From assembly GCA_965222105.1 (NCBI GenBank), contig CBDCTQ010000042.1, positions 1 to 64,000 on the forward strand: a DNA stretch of 64,000 nucleotides, written 5' to 3'. Every line of letters begins with the position of its first letter. Within the stretch, counting starts at the first letter, position 1. The notes beneath the pieces are model-generated. The model saw nothing but the letters and a program-made list of their open reading frames with translations, ran no database searches and was not told the DNA's origin. Below are positions 1 to 8,369 of the stretch, piece after piece. The DNA is from CALGLS01 sp965222105 (GTDB taxonomy: Bacteria > Bacteroidota > Bacteroidia > Chitinophagales > Saprospiraceae). The position numbers and the translations under genes are program-made.

Positions 1-392
1 AGCAGGTCAACCGCTTTCGCATCAAGGAGGTTTGGTTTTTCGACGAAGCCACCTCTACCCTGCGGGTGCGCATCCTGGGCATCGCTCCCCTGATGGACGA
101 GTTGGACGATTTCGGCAACTTCCGCCACGAAAAACCCCTGTTTTGGGCCTATTTCCCGGAGCTGCGGCAGTACCTCGCCACCGAAGAAGTGTACACCGTA
201 GGCAACGATGCGGCCCTCAACACCTGGGACGATCTCTTCGAAATGCGCTTTTTCTCCAGCTACATCTACAAAGAATCCAACGTACTCGACAACCGCCTCA
301 AAGACATCACCAGCGGCCTGGATATCCTGCTGGAAGCCGATAAAATCAAACAGGAAATCTTCAACTACGAACACGATCTCTGGTCGTATTAA
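1..392 (+). CDS. gldN: Gliding motility/T9SS protein GldN (PorN), 3' end only
   Basis: The frame is open from the window edge and ends at TAA 390-392. The visible 129 residues contain KEVWFFDE, RVRILGIAPL and the WAYFPELR-like stretch typical of the GldN C-terminus. GldN/PorN is a periplasmic T9SS component that, with the lipoprotein GldK, forms the ring under the outer membrane. The start lies outside the window, so upstream gldL and gldM cannot be checked. The stop codon sits inside the left direct repeat (389-399) of a palindromic element inserted directly downstream. Family assignment is from motif recognition; confidence is fairly high. Confidence 0.85.
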   Translation, partial: QVNRFRIKEVWFFDEATSTLRVRILGIAPLMDELDDFGNFRHEKPLFWAYFPELRQYLATEEVYTVGNDAALNTWDDLFEMRFFSSYIYKESNVLDNRLKDITSGLDILLEADKIKQEIFNYEHDLWSY

Positions 393-618
393 ATTATTCG
401 AGAGTGTGACAAATCTACCTGGCGGTAGACAGGCCTGTCCCGCCGAAGGGTGGGAATCGCTGCGATCATAACCACAAACCTGCCTGACGGCAGTCAGGGA
501 CACGGAGACACAAAGTTTCACAGAGAAAATCTCCGTGTAACTTTGTGTCTTGGAGCCTTTGTGGCGAGAGACTCCGCTAATCTGCTGTCAGCAGGTATGT
601 CACGCACTTAAATTATTC
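389..618. repeat. MITE-like palindromic element R1, copy 1, with flanking direct repeats
   Basis: An element of about 210 bp (400-609) has inverted ends, AGAGTGTGAC on the left and GTCACGCACTT on the right. It is flanked by an 11-bp direct repeat TTAAATTATTC at 389-399 and 608-618. Its interior is a series of nested palindromes, for example around CACAGAGAAAATCTCCGTG and CTACCTGGCGGTAG. Related copies lie at 39005-39200 (same orientation) and 59356-59549 (inverted). There is no coding capacity. The flanking duplication looks like a target-site duplication. Confidence 0.75.
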
Positions 619-640
619 TTTTCAAACCTCCAAAAAAATG

Positions 641-648
641 TACATTTG
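641..648 (+). promoter_or_regulatory. Bacteroidota -7 element before the Ca2+/Na+ antiporter gene
   Basis: TACATTTG matches the TAnnTTTG consensus, about 68 bases before the start codon. The -33 region is weak (TTTTC near 619-623) and lies just beyond the right end of the R1 repeat, so the insertion may have replaced the original upstream promoter sequence. Confidence 0.55.
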
Positions 649-671
649 CACCACCGTTACCAAAAGGGTGG

Positions 672-693
672 GCTGGCGTCTTATGAGGCCAGC
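672..693 (+). other. Hairpin in the leader of the antiporter mRNA
   Basis: GCTGGC (672-677) and GCCAGC (688-693) form a 6-bp stem with a 10-nt loop between the predicted transcription start and the ATG at 716. No T-run follows, so it is not a terminator. A role in mRNA stability or translation is possible but not shown. Confidence 0.35.
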
Positions 694-715
694 AAGAAGT
701 AGGTAGCTGGTGTAA

Positions 716-1654
716 ATGTACCATATGGATATATTGTTCTACATCGGCATGTTTGTCGTTTCGTTGGGTGTATTGCTCAAAGCCTCCGATTGGTTTATCG
801 ACTCGGCCGAAGAAATAGGATTGTCGTTGGGCATCTCGCCGTTCATCATTGGCGTGACCATTATTGCCTTTGGCACCTCTCTGCCCGAACTCGCTACCTC
901 TGTTGCCAGTGTTTTTTCGGGCGATTCTGAAATCGTAATAGGCAATGTCGTCGGTTCCAACATTACCAACATCGCCCTGGTGCTGGGGCTGGTGGCATTT
1001 GCTGCCAAGGAGATCCGGCTCGACTACAACATCTGGCATATCGACATGCCCTACCTCTGGGGGTCGGCTTTCCTGCTTTGGCTGGCGGTGAGCGACCTGA
1101 GCATGTCGATCTTTGAGGCGGTATTATTTATAGTGGGGATCGTAGTCTTTCTATCGTATTCTTTTAAAAACGACGAATCGGAAGAAGAACAGGAAAAAAC
1201 GAGTGCCAGTGGCAGAGCCTGGCTCCTCCTGTTGGTAGGAGGGGTATTGGTTTGGCTGGGTGCCGACTACACCATTGAGGCCATCAGACATCTTTCGGCC
1301 AGGGCGGGTGTCGATCCCGACCTCATCGCATTGACAGCCGTAGCCCTGGGTACCTCCCTGCCCGAGATCATCGTCAGCATGAATGCTGCCAGAAAAGGAA
1401 AAACCAGTATCGCCGTGGGCAATGTACTGGGTTCTAATATATTCAACACTTATGTCGTCATGGGCGTCTCCCGGCTCTTTGGCGACCTCAGCATTCCCCC
1501 CGACACCCTTAGTTTCAGCATGCCCATCATGTTGGTAATGACCGTGCTGTTCGGTCTGGTATCCAACAATAAGAAAATCACTCGCTGGGAAGGGCTGATG
1601 TTGTTGCTGTTTTATATCTACTTCCTGGGAGAAGCCATTCGAAAAGTACTTTAA
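716..1654 (+). CDS. Calcium/sodium antiporter (CaxA/YrbG family)
   Basis: This is a 312-residue inner-membrane exchanger of the CaCA superfamily, expected to extrude Ca2+ in exchange for Na+. It carries the two inverted alpha repeats that form the ion site: GTSLPELATS with GNVVGSNITN (residues about 53-86), and GTSLPEIIVS with GNVLGSNIFN (about 212-245). A short acidic cytoplasmic loop (residues 150-165, DESEEEQE) separates the two halves, and hydrophobic segments flank both. The length is normal for bacterial YrbG-type exchangers. The ATG at 716 is followed by a second in-frame ATG at 725, which could equally be the start. The gene stands alone between gldN and a secreted-protein gene. Confidence 0.9.
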   Translation: MYHMDILFYIGMFVVSLGVLLKASDWFIDSAEEIGLSLGISPFIIGVTIIAFGTSLPELATSVASVFSGDSEIVIGNVVGSNITNIALVLGLVAFAAKEIRLDYNIWHIDMPYLWGSAFLLWLAVSDLSMSIFEAVLFIVGIVVFLSYSFKNDESEEEQEKTSASGRAWLLLLVGGVLVWLGADYTIEAIRHLSARAGVDPDLIALTAVALGTSLPEIIVSMNAARKGKTSIAVGNVLGSNIFNTYVVMGVSRLFGDLSIPPDTLSFSMPIMLVMTVLFGLVSNNKKITRWEGLMLLLFYIYFLGEAIRKVL

Positions 1655-2083
1655 GCCCCTCTCTCTGTATGTCGACCGGTCCCTAATAGCGCCCATCCGG
1701 TATTTTTTGCTAAATTTTAATATAGAGTTTACATAAAGTACGAAGTTTTTTCCCTACTTTTGGAACGTAAAGTGAAATGACCCTCACTCACCTTTTCCAA
1801 CTATAATATAACCTCATCCATTGGCGAACAATTATTGCTGTTGCATTATTGCAATCAGGAGGGTATTCGTTTGCCGAAAATAGGATGAATATGGAAAATT
1901 GCAGTACCCTTTTTCTCAAAAGACCTTTTCAAAGTGATCCCATGTTACGTACAAGATTTTGCCGCTTGCATCTGCGAGGGGGCATCTATTATTATAACAC
2001 TGTTTACACAAAACTATTTCGCTATTTCTTTAACCTTAGACACAGATGATGGACATCCATTTGTGAACTCAAATTAAATTGTT
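1655..2083. other. Intergenic region with a possible distant promoter
   Basis: These 429 bases hold no convincing gene. A 66-codon open frame at 1849-2049 has no family resemblance. TACTTTTG at 1755-1762 matches the TAnnTTTG -7 element and could give the next gene a leader of about 310 nt. The rest is AT-rich with no clear repeat. Confidence 0.4.
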
Positions 2084-3256
2084 ATGAAAAAAAAAGTTTT
2101 ACTTTTGGTTTTTTCATTCTTGTTGATTACTGGACTTAGTGCTCAAGTGGTCATCAATGAATTGATGCATAATCCTATAGGAAATGATGGCGGAAATATG
2201 GCCGGAGAATGGATAGAGCTTTATTGTAATGGGACGACCGACTGTGATATCAGTTGTTTTGTAATTACAGATGGTGATTGGACCATTCAAATTCCTTCTG
2301 GGACTGTTATTGCAGCAGGTGACTATTTTGTAATAGGTAATGGCACTTATGCAACTCCTCCCGTCGATTTAAATGTCGAAACATGCGGCTGTACCACTGG
2401 TTCTTCTCTTATGGAATTGACAAATGGAGGTGAATTTGTAGGGATATATGATCAAAATGCAGCCTTCTTGGATGGCGTAGAGTTTGGGAGCCCGAGTGAC
2501 GGAAATTTACCTGAAAATGAAGCGGACCAAATTTCAAATGGAGTTGGGGCATGTAATGAGGTTACAGTAGATATTAGTGGTTCCTCCTCATTATATTCAG
2601 AGGTGGCGGCTGGTGGTACAAATGGGACTGGAGTTGAGCGAGTTTCCGATGGTGTGGGAGCCTGGGCAGAAGTAAGCGAAGCTAATTCAACTCCCGGTTC
2701 TTCAAATGATGTGCCTGTGCCAGTTGAGCTTCTATCTTTTATAGCCAAACTTAACAAGTACAATACCTCTCTATCCTGGACCACCGCCTCCGAAGAAAAC
2801 AACTCCCACTTCGACATCCAGCATTCCACCGACGGACGCAACTTCACCACCCTTGGCAAAGTAACCGGCCTGGGCACCACCTCCCAAACCCAACACTACA
2901 ACTACGTCCACCACCACCCCGCCAACGGCAAAAACTATTACCGCCTCCGCCAGGTCGACTTCGACGGCGCTTTTGAATACAGCCCCACAGAGGTAGTGAC
3001 GCTGACGCACGACTGGAAAGTGCAACTCCAACCCACCCTCGCCAACGACCGGGTCACCCTTCTGTTCAACGAATCCGTTCAGGCGGCTGAAGTGGTTCAG
3101 TTGTTCGATGTTGCGGGCCGCCAGGTATACGCCACTCAGATCGATCCCGGCACCGACCAATTAGATGTGGCAGTGGGTGACCTCGAAAAGGGCATGTACT
3201 TCGTCCGGCTTTCGCTAAATGGAGAGGCGCATTGCTTGAAATTTGTGAGGAGGTAG
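2084..3256 (+). CDS. Secreted lamin-tail-domain protein with T9SS sorting domain
   Basis: A 390-residue exported protein. Residues 1-20 are a signal peptide (KKKVLLLVFSFLL, cleavage after LSA). Residues 21 to about 205 resemble a lamin tail domain: VVINELMHNP, GEWIELYCNG, and a repeated EADQISNGVGA / VERVSDGVGA pattern. After VPVPVELLSF follows the module common in Bacteroidota secreted proteins (SWTTASEENNSHFDIQ, NYYRLRQVDFDG), then a C-terminal beta domain (VQLFDVAGRQVY, KGMYFVRLS) of the T9SS type A sorting kind. It should be sorted by T9SS to the surface. Base composition changes sharply within the gene: AT-rich up to about 2750, GC-rich after it, suggesting domain shuffling. Confidence 0.8.
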   Translation: MKKKVLLLVFSFLLITGLSAQVVINELMHNPIGNDGGNMAGEWIELYCNGTTDCDISCFVITDGDWTIQIPSGTVIAAGDYFVIGNGTYATPPVDLNVETCGCTTGSSLMELTNGGEFVGIYDQNAAFLDGVEFGSPSDGNLPENEADQISNGVGACNEVTVDISGSSSLYSEVAAGGTNGTGVERVSDGVGAWAEVSEANSTPGSSNDVPVPVELLSFIAKLNKYNTSLSWTTASEENNSHFDIQHSTDGRNFTTLGKVTGLGTTSQTQHYNYVHHHPANGKNYYRLRQVDFDGAFEYSPTEVVTLTHDWKVQLQPTLANDRVTLLFNESVQAAEVVQLFDVAGRQVYATQIDPGTDQLDVAVGDLEKGMYFVRLSLNGEAHCLKFVRR

Positions 3257-3305
3257 GTGTACGGTACACGGTACACGGTGTACGGTACACGGTACACGGT
3301 GCATG
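3257..3305. repeat. Short tandem repeat of GTACACG-type units
   Basis: Directly after the stop codon, 7- to 8-base units of the form GGTACAC / GGTGTAC are repeated about six times. It is a simple microsatellite and also self-complementary, because GTAC is palindromic. Confidence 0.7.
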
Positions 3306-3469
3306 GTAGATTCACGGATCATCGCCAACCTGAAATACAAAACCAACACAGAGCTCCGTTGTCCTTGCTTTAGGGCAATGGGGCTTTTCTTTGTGGGGTG
3401 GTTAAGAAAATAGCCCAAAAATCGCATCATTGCCGAAAATACCGTATCTTAATCGGCAAAACGGAATCT

Positions 3470-4225
3470 ATGAAGTCTATAGCCTTGTTGATGACCTTGC
3501 TGTTTTGCAGCTTTCCGCTTTCGCAAAACCTCCTGAAAGACCGCCCCGACCTTACCTTCGGCCTCATCGCCCACTACTCTTTCAACTACTGCGACGCCCG
3601 CGACGAGAGCGGCAACGGTTCCGACGGCATCCTCCACGGGCATACCTCCTGCTGGTGTGGCATCGAAGACGACGGGCTGCTGCTGAACGGCAAGCAGGAC
3701 TTTGTCGAATTCCCCGGCCTCGTCAACCAGGCCTTCAACACCACCGACTTCACCATCAGCTTCTACATCAAACCCGAACAATACTCCATCTTCGAGCAAA
3801 GCCTGTTTTCCAAAAGGGAAAACTGCGACAGCACCCATATGCTCGACATCCGCATCGACACCAACCGCAAATCCGTAACCACCGAGGTTTTTGAAAACAA
3901 CAAAAAATACTACCCCGGCATCTCTCCCGACTTTAAAAGCAATGGATGGATCCATTTTGCGGTCGTCCGGCATGGCACCTACGCCCACACCTACATCAAC
4001 GGGCTGCCCCAGCGCGAAGGCCGACGCTGCAGCGGGGTCGACATCTCCAACGATGCCACCTTCTCCTTTGCCAACAGCCCCTGCATCCTCACCGGAAGGG
4101 TAAAACGGTTCAAAGGCGTCCTGGACGAATTGAGGGTCTACGAAAGAGCCCTGACCGAAGAAGAAGTACTCCTGCTCTACCTCGAATACCCCATCGAAAA
4201 TGCCAACTCGGATTGTTACTCCTAA
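3470..4225 (+). CDS. Secreted LamG-like (concanavalin A fold) protein
   Basis: 251 residues from the ATG at 3470. That start is preferred over an upstream GTG at 3398 because it gives a clean signal peptide (KSIALLMTLLFCSFPLS). The mature part matches the LamG/pentraxin jelly-roll pattern: LIAHYSFNYCDARDESGNG near the N-terminus, FTISFYIKPEQ in the middle, and GVLDELRVYERALTEEEV at the C-terminus, a hallmark of bacterial LamG-like proteins. It has no C-terminal T9SS domain and no catalytic domain. Such domains bind carbohydrate or protein ligands; the ligand cannot be told here. Confidence 0.75.
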   Translation: MKSIALLMTLLFCSFPLSQNLLKDRPDLTFGLIAHYSFNYCDARDESGNGSDGILHGHTSCWCGIEDDGLLLNGKQDFVEFPGLVNQAFNTTDFTISFYIKPEQYSIFEQSLFSKRENCDSTHMLDIRIDTNRKSVTTEVFENNKKYYPGISPDFKSNGWIHFAVVRHGTYAHTYINGLPQREGRRCSGVDISNDATFSFANSPCILTGRVKRFKGVLDELRVYERALTEEEVLLLYLEYPIENANSDCYS

Positions 4226-4231
4226 CAAGAG

Positions 4232-4432
4232 TTACCCAACCGTGAGCAGACAGCCCGAATACCAGACATAAGCCATACTGACCAGGGCAACCACATTCGA
4301 CAACAAGCCAAACAATTTCATCTGCCCAACGGTATACGTATTGGTTTTGTAAATCAAAAAAAGATCCAACAACAACCACAGCAAGCCCAGGGCCAAGATA
4401 CCGGCAAGATAAGCACTTATTTTTGTATTCCT
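4232..4432 (-). other. Possible small membrane protein frame or gene remnant
   Basis: Reading the minus strand just after the hybrid kinase stop codon, an open frame encodes KISAYLAGILALGLLW, a lysine, then LFGLLSNVVALVSMAYVW, ending with TAA at 4234-4232. The two hydrophobic helices look like a real two-helix membrane protein of about 65 residues. No ATG, GTG or TTG lies at the expected start, only rare codons such as ATA or ATT. It may be a decayed gene, or be translated by coupling to the kinase gene. Confidence 0.25.
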
Positions 4433-6387
4433 TACCCCGAAACGGGAACCAATAAGGCGAGGATTTTATCGTAGAGGTCGTGTGGCTGAAACGGCTTGGT
4501 AAGATAGTCATGGATACCGACTTCCCGGCAGCGGTCTTCCTCCTGGTTGGAACCGTGGGCCGTCAGGGCGATGATCGGCACCTTTGCCTGATCCAGTATT
4601 TTGCGGGCAGCTTCCAATCCACCCATCACCGGCATTTGCAGGTCCATCAGGATGAGGTCGTAGCCGTGTTCGCGGAATTTTTCCACCGCTACCAGGCCGT
4701 TTTCCGCAATGTCGACACTGATCTTGTCCGACCAGGTGGTCAACACTTTTTTAGTGGCGATCTGATTGAGGAAATGGTCTTCCACCAACAGTATTTTTAC
4801 GGGAATATCCGGCAGGTTGGTACCATCGGATTGTTTTGGTTGTACCGACTCGACGGGCAGCTGGATGTCGTACTGGATTCCGTCGTTGTTGGTAATTTGT
4901 ATCTGACCACCGAGGAGTTTGATCAGCTTCAGGGCGATGGCCAGCCCCAGTTGGTTATTGTCTTTGGCGGGTTGTTCGTCGGGCGAAAGGTAGTGCAGCA
5001 ATTTATCCGATTCCAACAAATCATTTACAGCTTTGGTGCCGGGCCATTGTCCCTTATCGGAAATCGCAATATGGAGCATCCCGGCAGCGTCTTGTTGGGA
5101 GGAATAGGAAATGTCTATGTTCAGTTGGCGGTCTTCGCTGGTTTTTGCTGTTTCGGGCAGAATGTATTCCACGATGTTGTAAAAAAGTTGGGTGATCTTG
5201 CCGGCATCGCTGACCAATAGCTCAGGCAGTTCAGTTGACCAGTCAAAACTAAGATTCATCTGAATATTATCCGCTTTGATTTGGAACACTTTTTTGATGC
5301 TCTTCAAAAGATCTCTGATCTTGAAAGAGGATTTATCAATTTTCAACTTATCGGAAGTCAGCATAGAAAAATTAAGCATATTGTTGACCATGATCGACAG
5401 ATCGTCAACTGATACCTTCAACCCGTCGAGGTATTCTTTTTGCTGACTGTTGACGGGAGTTTTATCCAAAAGAAAAAGCAAATTGACGATAGACGACATG
5501 GGCGTTCGTATATGGAATCCCATATCGGCCAGGGCATCTTCGCGAAAACGGGAAGTATTGCTCGACAGCTTTTTTTCCAGTATCAATTGCTCTGACAACT
5601 TTCTTTCGGTCACATCCTGTATGGCTCCCACCAGCAGGATCTTATTGAGTATCTTTTCGTGATACACCTTGGCCTGCACATCGATGTGTTTCACTTTGTG
5701 TTGTTCTGATACGATCCGGTGGCTGAGTTGGTGTAGTTGACTGTCCTTGGTGGCGTCCTCAAAAAACTGCTCTACCTGTGCGCGGTCTTCTGCGTGTACG
5801 TGGTTGATGTAGTCCGAAAGGGTGGGGGAGAAGCTGTTGGGGGCCTGGTCAAAGATGCGAAACACCTCGTTGGTCCAGGTCATTTCGTTCGATACGATAT
5901 CCATTTCCCAACTGCCGAATCGGGCCATTTCCTGGGCCTCCATAAAGCGGCGTTCGCTGATGGCCAGGTTGCGGGCTGCCTCTTCCAGTTTGAGCTGGGA
6001 TTTGAAACGTTGAAGCGAATACCGGATAGACCGCCCCAACAATTTGCTGTCGAACTGCCCCTTGACGAGAAAATCCTGCGCGCCGGCCTTGATGGCTTGG
6101 TTGCCTACTATTTCGTTGTTCATCCCGGTGAGCACGATGACCGGCAGGTTCGGAATACGACTTAAAAACTTGGAGAGGGTTTTGAAGCCGCTACTGTCCG
6201 GAAGGGAAAGGTCCAGCAGCACAATGTCGACCGGTTTATCCGTTGCTGTTTCAACGGCTTCAAATAGAGTATCGGAGCGATAAAGATCGTATTTGATGGA
6301 GGCTTCCGACAGGCGGTGTTCCAGCAGTTTGTAGTCGGCCTCATTGTCTTCTACCAACAATATGTTTACTTTGTTCAAGGCACTCAT
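4432..6387 (-). CDS. Hybrid signalling protein REC-PAS-HisKA-like-HATPase-REC, kinase core degenerate
   Basis: 651 residues, no signal peptide or membrane helix, so cytoplasmic. Order: receiver domain 1-125 (phosphoacceptor D59 in LLDLSLPD, K109 in LVKG), PAS 145-265, dimerisation helices about 280-345, ATPase-like domain 370-512, second receiver 528-651 (D582 in LMDLQMP, LTKPF). The receivers look intact, but the kinase core does not. In the H-box MGFHIRTP, alignment on IRTP puts Phe291 at the phosphohistidine position. In the N-box YNIVEYI the second Asn is Tyr408. The G1 box reads DKGQWPG. Only the G2-like LGLAI survives. It probably acts as a scaffold or phosphotransfer partner rather than a kinase. 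It lies 55 bases after the CheY-like gene, presumably in one transcript. Confidence 0.85.
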   Translation of the reverse strand: MSALNKVNILLVEDNEADYKLLEHRLSEASIKYDLYRSDTLFEAVETATDKPVDIVLLDLSLPDSSGFKTLSKFLSRIPNLPVIVLTGMNNEIVGNQAIKAGAQDFLVKGQFDSKLLGRSIRYSLQRFKSQLKLEEAARNLAISERRFMEAQEMARFGSWEMDIVSNEMTWTNEVFRIFDQAPNSFSPTLSDYINHVHAEDRAQVEQFFEDATKDSQLHQLSHRIVSEQHKVKHIDVQAKVYHEKILNKILLVGAIQDVTERKLSEQLILEKKLSSNTSRFREDALADMGFHIRTPMSSIVNLLFLLDKTPVNSQQKEYLDGLKVSVDDLSIMVNNMLNFSMLTSDKLKIDKSSFKIRDLLKSIKKVFQIKADNIQMNLSFDWSTELPELLVSDAGKITQLFYNIVEYILPETAKTSEDRQLNIDISYSSQQDAAGMLHIAISDKGQWPGTKAVNDLLESDKLLHYLSPDEQPAKDNNQLGLAIALKLIKLLGGQIQITNNDGIQYDIQLPVESVQPKQSDGTNLPDIPVKILLVEDHFLNQIATKKVLTTWSDKISVDIAENGLVAVEKFREHGYDLILMDLQMPVMGGLEAARKILDQAKVPIIALTAHGSNQEEDRCREVGIHDYLTKPFQPHDLYDKILALLVPVSG

Positions 6388-6442
6388 GTGTGTTGTGTGG
6401 TTTATAGGTGTTTACTAGTTGGGTTCTTTGAACAGCTATGGG

Positions 6443-6880
6443 TCAGGGCTGATTCCATAAAACAGCAGTTTGCAACCAAAACCGGTCAATGTGTTTAATG
6501 ATCTCAAAAAAGCGATCAAAATCTACCGGTTTGTTGATGAATCCATTGACGTGGAGATTGTAGCTGCTGACTATGTCTGCCTCAGCAATAGAAGTAGTCA
6601 GTACGATAACCGGTATGCGCTTCAGCACCGGATCGGCTTTTATTTCCAGCAAGAGTTCTTTGCCACTTTTTTTTGGTAAATTCAAATCCAACAAGATGAG
6701 TTGGGGCGTTGCCGCCGATTGATAGGGTGCTTCTTTTTTTAGAAATTTACTCGCCTCGGCCCCATCCATCACCACCTTTAGGTCTACCTGCGAATGGCAT
6801 TCCTTGAAGGCCTCTTTGGTGAGGCGAACATCGCCTGGATTATCTTCTACCAACAATATACTTACGGAGTTGGGGCCCAT
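6443..6880 (-). CDS. Single-domain response regulator (Rcp1/CheY-like)
   Basis: 145 residues forming one receiver domain: acidic pocket VEDNPGD (residues 11-17), phosphoacceptor Asp in LLDLNLPKKSG (about residue 66), Thr in VLTTS, and the conserved Lys in INKP. The NPGDVRLTKEAF pattern and RIPVIVLTTS are typical of the Rcp1 subfamily, which usually pairs with phytochrome-like or PAS-containing hybrid kinases. There is no output domain. It is the first gene of a two-gene minus-strand operon with the degenerate hybrid kinase, which likely exchanges phosphate or docks with it. Confidence 0.85.
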   Translation of the reverse strand: MGPNSVSILLVEDNPGDVRLTKEAFKECHSQVDLKVVMDGAEASKFLKKEAPYQSAATPQLILLDLNLPKKSGKELLLEIKADPVLKRIPVIVLTTSIAEADIVSSYNLHVNGFINKPVDFDRFFEIIKHIDRFWLQTAVLWNQP

Positions 6881-7081
6881 AATCTGTGATTTATTATTTC
6901 GATGTCTTGGCGGTTATTTTTGCGTGTGCCTTTTGTGATATACTAGTTATATACGAAGATATATATTTAAAGGTTTCCAAAGGCCGCAGACTGCCTGCGG
7001 TTTCGCCAAATTCGGTAATCATCCTAATTCCCATTCCTGCGAGCTGCAAGTTATTAAAAATATGCAAAATATATATCGGCA

Positions 7082-7116
7082 TTGGCTTCTTTAACACCAT
7101 CAACTGATTATCTTTG
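7082..7116 (+). promoter_or_regulatory. Promoter of the prenyl synthase gene
   Basis: TTGG at 7083-7086 (-33) and TATCTTTG at 7109-7116 (-7, a full TAnnTTTG match) lie about 22 bases apart, giving a leader of roughly 35 nt before the ATG at 7158. Confidence 0.65.
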
Positions 7117-7157
7117 ACTCCGTTTTTTTCAACCTTTCACCGGTCCAACCTCACCAT

Positions 7158-8135
7158 ATGCAACACTTCGATCAATTGCGACAACGGTTTCACTCCTATC
7201 TCCAATCCGTTTCATTCAACAAGGAGCCCCGCGCACTCTACCGCCCGGTAAAATACATCATGAACCTGGGGGGTAAGCACGTTCGCCCCGTTCTCCTGCT
7301 AATGGCACACAACCTTTTCGACGACCGTCTCGACAAAGCTTTACCACCGGCCCTGGCCATTGAAATGTTCCACAACTTCAGCCTTTTGCACGACGACATC
7401 ATGGACCAGGCACAGGTCCGGCGGGGAAAACCGGCTGCGCACATTCAATTTGGAACCAACACTGCCATCCTTGCCGGCGACGTCATGCTCATCTATGTTT
7501 ACGATTTTCTAACACGCTCTGTTCCGCCACCCAATCTCTCCAATGTATTGGCGATATTCAACCGGATGGCCATCGAAGTATGCGAAGGCCAACAAATGGA
7601 TATGGACTTTGAGTCGTTCCCCTCCGTTTCAATCGATGAATACCTGGAAATGATCACCCTCAAAACCGCTGTCCTAATAGGCAGTGCCCTGCAAATAGGG
7701 GCCATCCTCGGAGGAGCAACCTCTGAAGATGCCCGGCAGCTCTACCTTTTTGGTAAAAATATGGGAATAGCCTTCCAAATTCAGGACGATCTGCTCGATG
7801 CCTTTGGTGATCCCGCCCTTTTCGGCAAAAAAATCGGTGGTGACATCGTTCAAAACAAAAAAACCTACCTCTACCTCAAAGCCCGGCAAAACGCCAATCC
7901 CGACCAATTGCAATTGCTTCACACCTATTATACGCAGGAAAATAGCGATGAAAGCGCTAAAATAAAGGCAGTTACACAGCTTTTTCTTCAACTGGGGGTT
8001 GACCGGTCCGCCGAACAACTCAAAGATAAATATCAGCAAACGGCTCTCCAACACCTCGAAAAGGTCCAATGTCCTGCCTCCCAAAAACAACCACTCCTTG
8101 AACTTGCTGACGAATTACTAGCCCGAAAGCTATGA
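7158..8135 (+). CDS. Polyprenyl (probably geranylgeranyl or longer) diphosphate synthase
   Basis: 325 residues, a trans-isoprenyl diphosphate synthase that condenses IPP with allylic diphosphates. It shows the IPP-binding GGKHVRP (38-44), the first Asp-rich motif DDIMD (79-83) with the RRGKPA arginines after it, and the second motif DDLLD (210-214). Phe74 lies five residues before the first Asp and Ser75 four before; in studied homologues an aromatic only at -5 goes with products of C20 or longer rather than C15, which is inference here. The product may feed quinone, carotenoid or undecaprenyl lipid synthesis. It is monocistronic with its own promoter. Confidence 0.85.
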   Translation: MQHFDQLRQRFHSYLQSVSFNKEPRALYRPVKYIMNLGGKHVRPVLLLMAHNLFDDRLDKALPPALAIEMFHNFSLLHDDIMDQAQVRRGKPAAHIQFGTNTAILAGDVMLIYVYDFLTRSVPPPNLSNVLAIFNRMAIEVCEGQQMDMDFESFPSVSIDEYLEMITLKTAVLIGSALQIGAILGGATSEDARQLYLFGKNMGIAFQIQDDLLDAFGDPALFGKKIGGDIVQNKKTYLYLKARQNANPDQLQLLHTYYTQENSDESAKIKAVTQLFLQLGVDRSAEQLKDKYQQTALQHLEKVQCPASQKQPLLELADELLARKL

Positions 8136-8369
8136 ATCAGCCCTGGAGAAAGGCATTTTGTCGGCCTGGCGGCAAAAAATAAAAAAAGGAGCAACCACCG
8201 AAGCGGTTACCCCTCACACTATGAAACACTATATTTTAAAATGTCTTCTATTATAGTCGGGCAAAGCAAAAACCTACTTTGCAGCGCTAAAATTATATAA
8301 TTATTTTAATTCTCACAAATATTTTGATAAAGTTTATGTGTTTCTGGCTTACGCAAAGTCAGTTGTAAG

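Noticed and set aside
1849..2049. 66-codon frame upstream of the lamin-tail gene
   Set aside because: No signal peptide, domain or coding bias; probably chance.
3398..3469. Upstream GTG start for the LamG-like gene
   Set aside because: It would place a basic, non-hydrophobic stretch before a good signal peptide.
6886..7107. Open frames on both strands between the CheY-like and prenyl synthase genes
   Set aside because: They overlap each other in an AT-rich divergent promoter region and show no family features.
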